A DNA stretch of 28,077 nt from Irpex lacteus (taxonomy: Eukaryota; Basidiomycota; Agaricomycetes; Polyporales; Irpicaceae), in assembly GCA_001986395.2 (NCBI GenBank), contig MQVO02000116.1:1-28077 (forward strand), read 5' to 3'. The notes beneath the pieces are model-generated. The model saw only the letters and a list, made by a program, of their open reading frames with translations, did no database searches and was not told where the DNA came from. The translations under genes were made by a program, and so were the position numbers. The first letter of the stretch is position 1. Every line of letters begins with the position of its first letter. Below are positions 1-8,914 of the stretch, piece by piece.

Positions 1-544
1 TTTTTTGTGGATGATAGAAAGTTAAGAATAAAATTTAATTAAGAAAACTAGGAGGGACATTACTTCTGGATAATAACTCTTAGATTACTAAGACCTGTAT
101 CTACCTACACTACACTAATCTAGACGAAGTACTACAAAATGCTTAAGTAATTCTTAGATATAACAGACCTGTGAAGCTAGTAATTATTCATATGTAGCCA
201 ATATCCACAAGTTATATATAATACTCTCCTAGTAATAATTATCTATACTCTATGATATAAAATCTATTACAGTATCCCTACGAAAATATATACTTTATAA
301 TTTAATGCCTCCCTACAAGTTATTAAGATCTTGTATGACTTATTACCATTATTTACTCTTGATGTAACTGGACTAATTAATTATCGCTGTATACCTTATC
401 CTCTTCTAGTTTCTCTAGCTCTAATAATTATGAACAGTTATACTGTAGCAGGTATATTTTTTAATTAAGAATACAACTCTAACAGCTTAACTTATTATAT
501 TCGTACTATCTATCATCATGTGGGGCCTCCCCTTATTAAAATAA
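1..544. other. AT-rich leader without an identified gene
   Basis: No gene is recognised here. A plus-strand frame from about 275 to 480 is open and uses native-style codons (CTA, AGT), giving about 65 residues with a hydrophobic end around 415-475. An upstream stretch of the same frame (about 200-270) contains one TGA and is separated from it by a TAA at about 293. It may be a fragment of a native membrane subunit, but I could not match it to a family. Confidence 0.3.
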
Positions 545-1863
545 AATTAAACAGTATGTGGTAAGTTGGCATAAGAATAGGTATGAATTTAAGAACTCTT
601 TTATCACTATCATTCTTATCAATATTTTTAACTGCTCTAGTCTCTAAATCTAATGTTAATATTTTAGGTCTTTCAAAGTTAATAACATCTTTTTAATTGG
701 TTTAATATAATTAACCTCTACATTTTCTTTGTAAAATACAAGTTCTCCTAATTCAAAATAGAAGATTTTAGTTTTTTTATTTTCATAAATAGTTCTTTTA
801 AAAGTAGATAGTTCTTTATTATTATTAAGTGATTCATCTTTAATTGTAAAAATTAATTGGTTATTTAATAAAACAGATACCCAAAAAAAACTAGTTAGAA
901 TTAATTATAATTCCTAGTTTTTGGGGTAGTAGTTGAAAAATCATCAATATTAATCATAAAGAATAACGGTACTCTTCTATCATCTGATTTAATTTCATTA
1001 CTAGCTATAGCATTTCTATAATCTCACATAAAATTAATGTTAGGTCATAAAGATAGATCCATTGTTGAAGGTATAGTATAACCATTAAACTTAAAATTGT
1101 ATAAAGGATTTCTTTTACTTTTATTATCATTAGCTAATAAAATATTTTGATCTAAACGGCTAATACTTTCATATTTAGTTCCAATAATTTTATCCATAGG
1201 TTTAAAAGAGAACATAATATTACCAATTGGTAACCCTGATATAGGAGCGAAGAACTCTATTTCTTCAGCTTCTGAAAGAATATCATAATATTCTTTATGT
1301 TTAAAAACAGATGCAAGAGATAAGAAAAGTGGACTGAAATCTTGTTTAATTGTAGAAGAAATTTGAACTGTTGAAGCAGATCTAATATCTCCATTATCAA
1401 ATTTAATTTTAAACATAATAGCGAAATATTTTTGTTTATATTGAGATTTAAACAAATGTATAAAATAAGCTAACTCATTTTCAAGAATATTTACATCTAT
1501 TTGTTGATAGTGAGTATTAGAAAAATAAGTGTGTCAATGAGATTTAGGGTTACGATAAATGTAACCTAAGTTATGGTTAATTTTACTATTTTTAACTGTG
1601 TAAGTTCTTGATTTATCAGTTTTCGGAGTTCCTCCGTCACTCTCAATTAAAGTATGATTTTTTGACATTGAAGAGTAAAAAGCTACTTTTTTATGAGAAA
1701 GAGAAATGAGTGATAAAAAAGTAAAAGTAACTAGGTTGTGTGGCCGTACAAAAAGTGTAAAGGAATTAGGTGAACAAGCGATAAAACCTGGACTTTTTGT
1801 TTTTGAAGTAGCTATAACAGGTGGACGATTTAAAGAAAGTTTTGTAAGATTGTTTTTATTCAT
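545..1863 (-). pseudogene. dpo: N-terminal half of a linear-plasmid family B DNA polymerase (dpo copy B), broken
   Basis: Protein-primed family B DNA polymerase of the type carried by linear mitochondrial plasmids; it would replicate the plasmid in the organelle. Reading TGA as Trp, the frame is open from ATG 1863 to about 927, about 310 residues, and includes Trp codons written TGA near 1535, 1049 and 1031. A 47-bp hairpin element (880-926) then interrupts the frame. Coding-like sequence resumes at about 876 and runs to about 695, where a one-base loss in an A-run shifts the frame. The next frame carries the exonuclease I motif LTLDLETR, supporting the family call. The gene dissolves into repeat sequence near 545, so polymerase motifs A-C are missing. 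It is similar in style to the larger copy at 22742-25675 but clearly divergent. Non-functional as written. Confidence 0.7.
880..926. repeat. Hairpin element, inside dpo copy B
   Basis: Near-perfect inverted repeat: ccc plus an A-run and ctagttagaat on one arm, attcctag, a T-run and gggg on the other, with a short AT centre. Member of the dispersed hairpin family. It splits an otherwise continuous coding frame. Confidence 0.85.
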
Positions 1864-2450
1864 GTTTTATTTTATTTTAATTTAAAAGCGAGTCCTTTAG
1901 TTGCATTGCTTGGGGTATCATTTTACCCAAATTATTCTATTTTATTTCATAAACCGGGATTCCATCGGTCGTAAACCATGAAACTATTTATAGAGAATCT
2001 CTCTTAATAAAACATACCGAAGGTGAAATATGGAAAATTAAACATCCATCTTCACTAAATAATCATACAATTCAACTTTTGAGGGATTCTATTAATCCAT
2101 TGATTGCTGTAAAAATTTAAAGAAACTCAGGTAGTGATAGTAAAAAAGCCTCTATAAATAGCAATATATAAACGAGTTATTAAAATTCATGCTCTTCTTA
2201 ATTTAGCTATATGGGCAATATCGGCTAGCGTAGCAGGCAAACACACTTTGATAAAATACTAAAGAAAAGAACTTATTAAAATAAAATTAAATTTTAATTA
2301 AAGCCTAAAAAGAATGTTTTAATTTATCTAGCTTAAAGAGCTTTTATTGTTTAACAATGCTTTAAAAAGTGCATCAGCCTTCCGTTTAGTACATAGATAG
2401 CTATAGGCTAGTATAGTGATATCTTATAAGTGGATAGTTAATCAACGATA
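1864..2450. other. Spacer with one unassigned coding-like remnant
   Basis: On the plus strand, 1956-2178 reads as a plausible protein of about 75 residues (ending in an Asn/Ser/Lys-rich stretch) but carries two in-frame TAA codons. I do not recognise the family. The remainder is AT-rich spacer containing the 57-bp repeat at 2247-2303. Confidence 0.3.
2247..2303. repeat. 57-bp dispersed direct repeat, copy 1
   Basis: Matches 7841-7897 with one mismatch. It ends in the AT palindrome-like block ttaaaataaaattaaatttt that recurs at 5668-5697 and in related form near 8381, 11063 and 13864. Confidence 0.85.
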
Positions 2451-2521
2451 CGCGATTGATGGGCTACGATCCCACATCTTCCCCTTGACAAGGCGGTGCA
2501 TTACCCATATGCTACAACCGC
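2451..2521 (-). tRNA. trnD: tRNA-Asp (GUC), first copy, weakened anticodon stem
   Basis: Cloverleaf read on the minus strand from 2521. The acceptor stem GCGGTTG/CAATCGC pairs fully (one G-T), the D stem is GCAT/ATGC, the anticodon loop is TTGTCAA (anticodon GTC), the T stem is GTGGG/CCCAT and the discriminator is G, as usual for Asp. The anticodon stem has two mismatches (G-G and C-A), and the T loop ATCGTAG is unusual. A well-formed second tRNA-Asp lies at 22277-22349, so this one may be degenerating or serve as a diverged duplicate. Confidence 0.7.
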
Positions 2522-2867
2522 TTTATTCTTAACCTTATTTTTAACCTTATTAGATGTCGTTTAAAATTAATACTATCTTACTAATAAACTATAGGTAGAA
2601 AGACAAGCACATTATATATTATATTACAACCGCTTCATTGTGAAGCTTATTAAAGAGTTAGTGAACCTATTGACGTCTTACTAGCACACTAGAATACTAA
2701 CACACTATCAATCCTTGGTTAAGGGTACAAAAGGTTGTATATACTATTACTAGTCTTATAAAGTATAGATTTAGAATACAAAAGGTTATATATACTATAA
2801 CTAGTCTTAGAGAGTATAATTTAGTATAGATTAGTCTACGGGGTCTAGTGAAAGTATAAGTATAGTA

Positions 2868-4027
2868 TTAAGCAGCTCTCCACCAATAGATAGATAGGTA
2901 AAGGGATAGCCATACTACGTCCACAAACGAATGATTGAATAAGTTGATTACATATGTTTTAATATGATCAAGACTGTGCCTTAATGCTTAGCAGTAGTTA
3001 GACGGTATAAATATAGATAGCCGTTGCAAATAGTATCTTTGCATAGAATTGATTAGTGTAGGCTAAGTAGTGCCAGTAAAGGATAAAAGCTTTTAGCCCA
3101 ATGTGGTGAGTAGATGTAAAGTGGTAGTAGTAGAGACGTACTAGACCTACAGCTAGTGCAATTGTACCAACTAGTACATGGAAACCATGGACAAACTATT
3201 ACTAGCCTTATATTATCAATATTTTTTAATACAATTAAGACTATATTATCTAAATGTAATGTATAGTCGTTGTGCCTCTATTTATTTAAATAAAAATAAA
3301 GCTTTGTTTTATCAGTTAAGATCTTAACAAAATAGATTTAGTTAAAGAGCATAAAGGTTTACCCTGTTGCAAAGAATAAACAGCTACCATAAGCACCGTC
3401 TGCCATAGAGAATCCAGCTACGTCATATTCAAGTCCTTGTAGAGCTGTAAAGATAATAGCTAGTACAACTGTTAGGAATAAACCAATTAGAGCAGCTGAA
3501 CGGTCTGACCGGAACATAGCATGGTGACCATATGTTACAGTAGCACCTGAGCTAATTAGTAGTAGTGTATTCATTAGAGGTACTGCCATTGGTGATAGTG
3601 CTGTTACACCTGCTGGCGGCCATTGTGACCCTAGTTCAACTGTATGTGCTAGACTTGAATGGAAATAAGCCCAAAAGCTTGATAGGAAGAAGCAAGCTTC
3701 TGTAACAACGAATAGGCTAACACCAAGTGATAGGCTGTGTTGTACAATCTTAGTATGGTGACCAAGGTATGTACCTTCCATGATACAGTCAGCCCACCAT
3801 AGAGCCATAGCAGTTGATGTGCTTAGTAGCCCAATAACAAGTAGTAGACCAGCCCCATCAAATGAGTTAAAGTACATAGCTGCGCTTGATAGCATCACTA
3901 GAATTGACCCTGATGTTAAAATAGGCCAAGGGCTTTTAAGTGTTAAATGGTGAGGGTGTGATTGATAGGCTGGACGTAGACCTAGAATCGTCTTTGATTG
4001 GTTAAGACCGTTAAGCAATAGTGCCAT
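2868..4027 (-). CDS. cox3: Cytochrome c oxidase subunit 3 (three exons, two tiny group I introns)
   Basis: Seven-helix core subunit III of complex IV in the inner membrane. Exons on the minus strand: 4027-3361, 3191-3070 and 2927-2868, joined to about 282 residues, close to the usual 260-280. Conserved signatures are visible: SPWPIL near the N-terminus, WPPAG, HGFHV across the first splice junction, and VDVVW at the start of exon 3. Exon 1 ends in T and joins TC of exon 2 to give a Gly-Phe-His-Gly-Phe-His run, which fixes intron 1. Exon 2 read straight on reaches a TAA at 2998-3000 and would lack VDVVW; exon 3 supplies it and ends in a normal YWW-type tail. Trp is TGG throughout. It lies downstream of trnP on the same strand, with a hairpin between them, so it was probably cut out of a shared transcript. 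The only protein gene here that looks complete. Confidence 0.9.
2928..3069 (-). other. Group I intron 2 of cox3 (about 142 nt)
   Basis: It interrupts the conserved Tyr-Trp-His / Phe-Val-Asp-Val-Val-Trp stretch of cox3. An R-like element (GCAACGGCTATC) and an S-like element (GGCACAGTC) can form P7 as GGCT/AGTC. The frame demands cutting between CAC and TTT; the base before the intron is then C rather than the usual U, so the exact ends are uncertain by one base. No ORF. Confidence 0.6.
3192..3360 (-). other. Group I intron 1 of cox3 (169 nt)
   Basis: The upstream exon ends in T and the intron ends in G, the group I rule. Core elements are seen: R as CAACGACTATAC and S as AATATAGTCTT, pairing as P7 (GACTATA/TATAGTC). 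Removal restores an intact cox3 frame. No ORF; unusually short for this class. Confidence 0.8.
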
Positions 4028-4147
4028 GTTCGGTTTGTGTTTAATCTCCTTAGAGTAAAGAATTAGAAGCCCTTTACTATATGTTGTTACATGTGTGTCT
4101 GTTAATGCAGTATTTTAGTTTTAGTTGTTATTAAAATAAGCATCGAC

Positions 4148-4224
4148 CCATTAAACTTTTTTTTTGACAGGATAGAGTGTTTAGATACCTTTTTTTATTT
4201 TAATAAAAAAAGGGAGTTTAATGG
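4148..4224. repeat. Hairpin between trnP and cox3, with nested T/A hairpin
   Basis: A perfect 10-bp inverted repeat (CCATTAAACT at 4148-4157 and AGTTTAATGG at 4215-4224) encloses a second hairpin of T7 and A7 runs (4188-4214). On the minus-strand transcript it follows trnP directly and precedes cox3, a good position for an RNA processing or stability signal. That role is inferred. Confidence 0.6.
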
Positions 4225-4227
4225 ATG

Positions 4228-4301
4228 TCAGGTAGGTTGGACTCGAACCAACGATCTCCCATACCCAAAACGGGTAACTTAGACAACTAGTCTACCACCT
4301 G
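4228..4301 (-). tRNA. trnP: tRNA-Pro (UGG)
   Basis: Read on the minus strand from 4301: acceptor CAGGTGG/CTACCTG fully paired with one G-T, anticodon stem CCCGT/ATGGG, loop TTTGGGT with anticodon TGG, T arm GTTGG-TTCGAGT-CCAAC and discriminator A. A well-formed tRNA between nad1 and cox3 on the same strand. Confidence 0.9.
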
Positions 4302-4431
4302 GTTATATATTTTTACGTATATCTTATAACATAGATCTTTTAACGTAAATTAGTATTGATTAGATAGTATACATGCTCTATTATTTTACACATAGTATTA
4401 GACACATAAATTATACACATAGTAAAGGGGT

Positions 4432-5629
4432 CTAAGGCATAATATTAAATGCAATTAGAATACTAGGTACAACTAGTACAAGTGCAATAGCTGGTGGTAG
4501 CATACCTGTCCAACAGAAAGTAATAAGTTGGTCAACTATTCTATTAACTAGTATAGAATATAAAGCCTTTCAACATAGACAGACTGCATGATATATAAAG
4601 TGACATCGTAGAAATAGCAATCGTTTGACTAATAAGGCATTAACCTTAATAGTTGCATGATAGGCATATGGGCCTGTACACGCATAAAGATCAATAGGGT
4701 TATACGGCTAGACACCGTAGACGTGGTAGTGTAGCACGGAACCATACAAAGGCAAAGCAACCCATACATGTCTTGATAGCTAGTACTAGTGCAGAAATAG
4801 AAATAGGTGTAGTATTGACAACTAGTAGAGGGAAACCGCTACCACCTAGGAATAGAGTAGCAGATAGAGCACTCATTAGTACAATAGAACAATCGCTAAA
4901 TGATTAAAGTGTTTATTTATAGCCTTTGCTATAAGCTAGACCATATCTTTGTCTACCCTTTTACATTTCTATGGCAAATAAAGAGGTTAAGAACATATGT
5001 TAATTGGTCGTTGAACCTGTTAACCAGGCAGAGTCTAATTTATTAATTTTAACTGTATTTCGTATATAAGACGATAGAGCATTACTACTCACCCAGAAAG
5101 AAAAGAACGAATGGCATAGCGCTATGTTCAGTCATAAATCCAGCTACTAGTTCACTTTCAGCTTCTGGTAGGTCATAGGGTGTACGATTAGTTTCCGCTA
5201 GTACACTAATGATAAAGAGTACAAACATAGGTAGTAGAGGTACAACAAACCACATAGGCATTTGTGCTTCAACAAGTGTCATTATGTTAAGTGAACCACC
5301 CTTGATTAGTACAGCTAGTACAGCAGAGCCTAGCACTAGTTAATATGAGATCATTTGAGCAGTTGAACGCATACCACCAAAGAAGGCATACTTTTCATTC
5401 GCAGACCAACCTGCGAGTAGAACACCATATACACCCATAGATGAAATGGCTAGGCTATATAGTACACCTAGTTCGATGTCAGCTACTACTGCTCCAGGTC
5501 CAAATGGAATAACAGCCCTTCCTAGTAGTGCAAAGGTCATTACAATAGATGGAGCTAGATAGTAGATAAAGGCATTAGCATTAGATGGTACAACTGTTTC
5601 CTTAACGATAAGCTTAAGAGCGTCAGCGA
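4432..5629 (-). CDS. nad1: NADH dehydrogenase subunit 1, 3' part in three exons, with one in-frame TAA
   Basis: ND1, the membrane subunit of complex I at the quinone-tunnel entrance. Exons: 5629-5087, 4893-4714 and 4535-4432, about 275 codons to a TAG at 4432-4434. Recognised by FADALKL after the upstream junction, [20 protein letters not shown] in the first exon, FFLGEY across intron 1, and RATLPR joined to FDQL across intron 2. The first exon starts exactly where a group I intron would end (G at 5630), but only about 10 nt of that intron remains before repeat sequence, so the N-terminal exon or exons are absent. At 5340-5342 TAA replaces the Glu codon expected after MISY. Either this copy is a pseudogene or both problems are solved at RNA level; nothing in the sequence shows the latter. 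Trp is TGG. Confidence 0.8.
4536..4713 (-). other. Group I intron in nad1 (178 nt), downstream one
   Basis: The exon ends CGGT and the intron ends AATAG; joining gives Arg-Phe-Asp-Gln, as expected in ND1. R (GTCAAACGATTGC) and S (CATGCAGTCTG) can pair as P7 GATTGC/GCAGTC. No ORF. Confidence 0.7.
4894..5086 (-). other. Group I intron in nad1 (193 nt), upstream one
   Basis: The exon ends GAGT and the intron ends TTAGCG; joining gives Gly-Glu-Tyr. The R element GGTTCAACGACCA and S element AAGATATGGTC are nearly consensus, with P7 GACC/GGTC. The clearest of the small introns. No ORF. Confidence 0.85.
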
Positions 5630-5734
5630 CTATTACATTAAGGTCCCTTTTTTTATATTTTTTTTTATTAAAATAAAATTAAATTTTAATTAAAGTATTC
5701 TTTTTATTTTTTTAATAAAATAAATATTGTATTA

Positions 5735-6011
5735 CTCTTAATTTAGCTTTAGTTTCTTAACTATGTTTCTTCCCTAAACAGCATCTCTCAATTTAATCTT
5801 AGTTTCTTCTGTATGTTTATATGTTTTACCGAATGCTGCCTCTCTTAATTTAGCTTTGGTTTCATCTTAACGATTAATAGCTATTTCTCTAATTTTCTCC
5901 ATAGATTCAAGAGTATGTTTATAACCAAAAAGTGAACCCGCTACTTGTAAAATATTATACTCTGGCTTTAAAAGGTCTATATAATATTGTTCTCTTTCTA
6001 TTAACTTATTA
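5735..6011 (-). pseudogene. GIY-YIG homing endonuclease, C-terminal remnant with NUMOD3 repeats
   Basis: Reads from about 6011 as LIEREQYYIDLLKPEYNIL, the end of a GIY-YIG nuclease domain, followed by a Gly-Tyr-Lys-His-Thr segment and at least two NUMOD3-type DNA-binding repeats (ETKAKLREAAFGK, EETKIKLRDAV). Such enzymes are normally encoded in mobile group I introns. The catalytic GIY and YIG motifs are absent, and TAA codons stand at 5877-5879 and 5757-5759, the second where Glu is normal in a HSEETKAKL-type repeat. A TAG and a frame change lie near the end. A dead fragment inserted in the spacer upstream of nad1. Confidence 0.75.
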
Positions 6012-6067
6012 AAATAAAATTAAATAAAATCTCCTGTGTAATTTATTTATTAAATATCTTCTTAAGT

Positions 6068-6092
6068 TTTAGTTAGAATTAATTATAATTCC
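6068..6092. repeat. Half or decayed hairpin element
   Basis: The core TTAGTTAGAATTAATTATAA of the hairpin family followed by ttccctcc; the outer C-A and T-G arms are gone. Confidence 0.4.
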
Positions 6093-6317
6093 CTCCTCTC
6101 ATCTGAAGATAAATAACTATTTAAATTAGTTAATATTTTATTTTTAAATAAAAGTAGTAAAATAAATTAGATTCTTTCTTAGCTCCCTTTTTATTTCTTT
6201 AATCTTACTCATCCCCCACATTGTCGGAGTTAAAATTATTAATTGTAGGAGTGTGCGAATTCAATAAATATTTATATTCTTATTTATTCTTTTTCTTTCT
6301 TTAGTTAAATAAAGTAG

Positions 6318-6545
6318 TTGTCCCCGCCTTTTGTTTATTTAGGAATAGAGAATGATTTACAAAGTTTTCTAAGAGACATTGGAAGTAATAAGAAACTATC
6401 TTTAAATACTAAATTGATTCCATTATCTTTAACTTTTCTAGCTACTTTGCTAAATTTACCTTCAGATTTTTCAACCTCCAACTGTCTTTGTTTATCAACA
6501 TTATTTATATTATTACTATTAGAATCTTTTTATTTAAAATTCTAA
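6318..6545 (-). pseudogene. dpo: dpo copy C: exonuclease-region fragment
   Basis: The minus strand reads INLVFKDSFLLLPMSLRKLC followed by a SFSIPK stretch, clearly homologous to NLIFKDSFLLLPMSLSKLC of the large dpo at 24094-24867 (between Exo II and Exo III). A TAA at 6335-6337 follows PK where homologous polymerases continue. Only about 60 residues are recognisable. The plus-strand ORF in the same place is its shadow. Confidence 0.7.
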
Positions 6546-6567
6546 TAATTTAATTTTACCCTCCCTC

Positions 6568-6888
6568 CTAGATAATCACTCCCTAGACCTGTAAAGATAT
6601 AACTTACTAGATAACCTGCAGTAAAAGACAGAATTGATAGAATAAACATAGGAATACCCTGGGTGCATCATGAGTATGTTCATAATTTGATCGAGTAGCT
6701 GAAGGTGTACTAAAGAAGACAAGGAGTAGCTGAAGGTGTACTAAAGAAGACAAGGAGTAGTAGACGGAATGAGTAAAAAGCTGTTAGACCTGCACTTAGT
6801 GTACCTAGCCAGAATACCCATTGTCCACTTAGTGTTTATTGACCAGCAGCTAGAAAGAGAAGGGCTTTGAAAAATGCATGCGTTACTA
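6568..6888 (-). pseudogene. nad5: nad5 relic, divergent second copy
   Basis: Minus strand from 6888: LVTHAFFKALLFLAAG, a hallmark of ND5, then a TAA, then an SGQWVFWLGTLSAGLTAFYS stretch, and at the low end GYLVSYIFTGLGSD. The ND5 section between LAAG and SGQW (about 45 residues) is deleted. A 31-bp tandem duplication (6693-6754) adds a repeat and breaks the frame. The residues differ clearly from the intact nad5 exon at 11784-12712 over the same region, so it is not a recent copy. Confidence 0.75.
6693..6760. repeat. 31-bp tandem duplication in the nad5 relic
   Basis: Two complete 31-bp units start at 6693 and 6724, followed by six bases of a third at 6755. Confidence 0.9.
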
Positions 6889-6899
6889 GAGGATAAAGA

Positions 6900-7530
6900 G
6901 CTAAAATTAACTAACAAAAAACTAGTTATTTGGGTGTGGAAGCTGCATAACCATTGTCCCAGCTTGAGGGATTACATTTACACATTTACTATTAATATTA
7001 GCTATAATCACTACTATTCTTACTCTATTGAGGTTCGCATCACGCTCACTGTGTAGAACTCATTATCTTTATTTACTTTTCTTTAAGTTATTACTACTCT
7101 TTAATTTAAAGATTATTTATTATTTATCGCTAAACTCCCTTTAAATTCTTTAATAAGAGAATATATTAGAGATAATCGTAGTTTAAATTATTCTTATTAT
7201 ATTAGATAAAATAAGAAGATAATAATAATTATTAATAAATTTAAATTAATTAATAAAAGAATTATTTTTCATCATCATTTTCATTATTTATTTATTTATT
7301 CTAAAAATATTTATATTTAAAAAAGGGGGAAGTTATCTCTTACTACTCTATTATTCTCTATTATTTATTATTATCTTATTCTCTTATTTTATTTTATGGG
7401 ATTCTCCCTCCCCTTCAGGAGAATTATATTTATCTCATAATTAGGGAAAAAGGACAGACAAGCTTCTGAGTCAACAGGATGTGTGCACCGTACTCTTCTT
7501 TTAACAGAAAATACAAAAGGAAGAGGTATC
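6900..7530. other. AT-rich spacer without recognised gene
   Basis: A short plus-strand frame at 6874-7056 partly overlaps the nad5 relic and has no recognisable content. The rest is A/T-rich with short purine runs such as aaaaagggggaag near 7320. Confidence 0.4.
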
Positions 7531-7533
7531 TAA

Positions 7534-7698
7534 ACTGATAAAAAAATATCTTTAGTGAAAACTACACGAAGTTTTTCATCCTTTGCTCGATTTCCTTTAG
7601 AGGATTATGATTATGTTAGCCAGGGTGATGGTTATTTTAGTGAAGGTTGTTTAAAAATATGTACAGATAATTTAACTAAGGATGAGGTAAATGGTTAG
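7534..7698 (+). CDS. Unassigned short ORF fragment
   Basis: An open frame of 54 codons, balanced in composition and protein-like (RSFSSFARF near residue 12, then an acidic Asp/Tyr/Gly-rich part), ending at TAG. I do not recognise it. It sits between AT spacer and a T/A-run hairpin and may be a plasmid ORF remnant. No clear start codon. Confidence 0.3.
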   Translation, partial: TDKKISLVKTTRSFSSFARFPLEDYDYVSQGDGYFSEGCLKICTDNLTKDEVNG

Positions 7699-7706
7699 AC
7701 CCCTAT

Positions 7707-7736
7707 TCTCCTTTTTTTTTATAAAAAAAAAGGGCA
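7707..7736. repeat. T/A-run hairpin
   Basis: A long T run, a short break and a long A run flanked by ccc/ggg. The same design occurs at 4188-4214, 21633-21664, 26150-26173 and 26279-26304. Confidence 0.6.
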
Positions 7737-7840
7737 CAAAAGATTTTGTTTGTAGATGATGTGAGTAAAGCTAAAGATCAAAGAGAATACTATTCTCTTA
7801 ATAAAAAAGATAGTGTTGAGGGACACCCTCAACATTGACC

Positions 7841-7897
7841 TTTGATAGAATACTAAAGAAAAGAACTTATTAAAATAAAATTAAATTTTAATTAAAG
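7841..7897. repeat. 57-bp dispersed direct repeat, copy 2
   Basis: Same as 2247-2303 except for one A/G difference. It follows the end of a short AT spacer and precedes AT-rich sequence. Confidence 0.85.
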
Positions 7898-8470
7898 AAT
7901 CCCGGGATAATTAATTATAACTAGTGCAGATATTATTATTAATAGTAACTCTTTCTTCTTTTCTCTTGAGTTCGCACCCGCTCATTTATAGAACTAACTC
8001 CGATAAATTTATTATTTAATAGATAATTCTCTCTTTGATCTTTAGCCTTACACATTGTTTATTATTCTTTATCACTACTCATTATTATTTAATTGTGAGA
8101 GTTCAAAGACTTTTGTATCTCTCTTATCTTTTAACTTTACCCATTAGTAATCTTTGGAAAGTTCAAATTATTATTTTAATGAGCGAATGCAATAAATTAT
8201 AATAAGGGTAAACTTTTATTTTGATCGAGGGAGCGAGGTTACACAATGGAATTACTCATTATTATTGAAATTACTATTTTCTCTCTTTAGTATTAAATAA
8301 ATTTATAGTTCTTATTGTTATTACTATTATAATCTTTAATATTATTATTATTTTATTTAAAGATGGTACATGCTCACTAATTAAAATTTAATTTAATTAA
8401 ATTTTAATAATACCCACAATATATTCTAGATATTGCTTGTGAATCAGTAAATCATAAAATAAAAATTTAT
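7898..8470. other. AT-rich spacer
   Basis: No gene seen. Contains an AT palindrome (ttaaaatttaatttaattaa type) at about 8381-8408, directly after the cob exon on the minus strand. Confidence 0.4.
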
Positions 8471-8474
8471 TAAA

Positions 8475-8552
8475 TAGGTTAACTGGCTTAGGTGAGTCAA
8501 CAACGTAGCTGTTAACGATTGATAGAATAGAGTTACTCTTTAGTACTCGCAT
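8475..8552 (-). CDS. cob: Apocytochrome b, first exon only
   Basis: From ATG at 8552 the minus strand encodes MRVLKSNSILSIVNSYVVDS then PKPVNL, the typical fungal cytochrome b start (MR-hydrophobic-K...VNSY..DSP.P.N). Cytochrome b is the quinol-oxidising core of complex III. The next expected residues (ISY..NFGSLL) do not follow: after about residue 26 the frame enters AT-rich non-cob sequence. The exon probably ends at an intron or breakpoint, and no other cob exon was found in the window. Codon style is native (CTA, AGT, GAC). Confidence 0.75.
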
Positions 8553-8690
8553 AGTCTTCGTAAACAAAAAATTAGTCTTATAGTCTTTACCCGTAGGCTT
8601 TAATTTCAATTAGCTATTAATGGAAAGGGTGATACTGAAGGCTTAGCTAGCTGCTTCTACAGAATAAAAAGATATTTAAATTGAGGAGAA

Positions 8691-8712
8691 AGAATTCTAA
8701 CTAGTTTTTTGG
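8691..8712. repeat. Half hairpin element
   Basis: Right arm only: agaattctaactagttttttgg. It lies 5 bases before the tRNA-like gene at 8717. Confidence 0.6.
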
Positions 8713-8716
8713 TACT

Positions 8717-8787
8717 GTCAGTGTAGTTTAAAGGTAAAACTAAAATTATAAAATATTTAAATGTCAGTTCGATTCTGACCACTAGCT
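8717..8787 (+). tRNA. tRNA-like gene, amino acid not assigned
   Basis: Acceptor GTCAGTG/CACTAGC (one mismatch), D stem GTTT/AAAC and T arm GTCAG-TTCGATT-CTGAC are clear. The anticodon arm AAAAT-TATAAAA-TATTT pairs for only three bases in the standard register, lacks U33, and would place TAA as anticodon; a four-pair alternative leaves an eight-base loop. AT-rich and unlike the native tRNAs; may be a plasmid-borne or decaying tRNA. Confidence 0.5.
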
Positions 8788-8860
8788 GATCTTATGAATT
8801 TAATGGTAAAATACAGGGCTTGCCAGTTCTGAAATGCCAGTTCAAGTCTGGCTAAGATTA
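8788..8860 (+). tRNA. tRNA, probably Gly (GCC), alternatively Ala (UGC)
   Basis: Acceptor GATCTTA/TAAGATT, D arm ATTT-AATGGTA-AAAT, T arm GCCAG-TTCAAGT-CTGGC and discriminator A. The anticodon arm CAGGG-CTTGCCAG-TTCTG has an eight-base loop, so the triplet can be read as GCC (Gly) or TGC (Ala). It starts at the base after the preceding tRNA-like gene. Confidence 0.6.
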
Positions 8861-8914
8861 TTAATTTGTTAAATATATTTAAAATAAATAATAAAAAGGT
8901 GGATTACCTGTACT

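Noticed and set aside
2998..3000. TAA as the cox3 stop codon
   Set aside because: Ending here loses VDVVW and the normal C-terminal tail, both of which are encoded in exon 3 at 2868-2927.
6318..6545. 75-codon plus-strand ORF
   Set aside because: The opposite strand encodes a dpo fragment with recognisable homology to dpo copy A.
8717..8787. A UAA-reading suppressor tRNA to explain the in-frame TAA codons
   Set aside because: The anticodon position gives TAA (Leu-type), not TTA, and the loop is malformed; no UUA anticodon can be placed.
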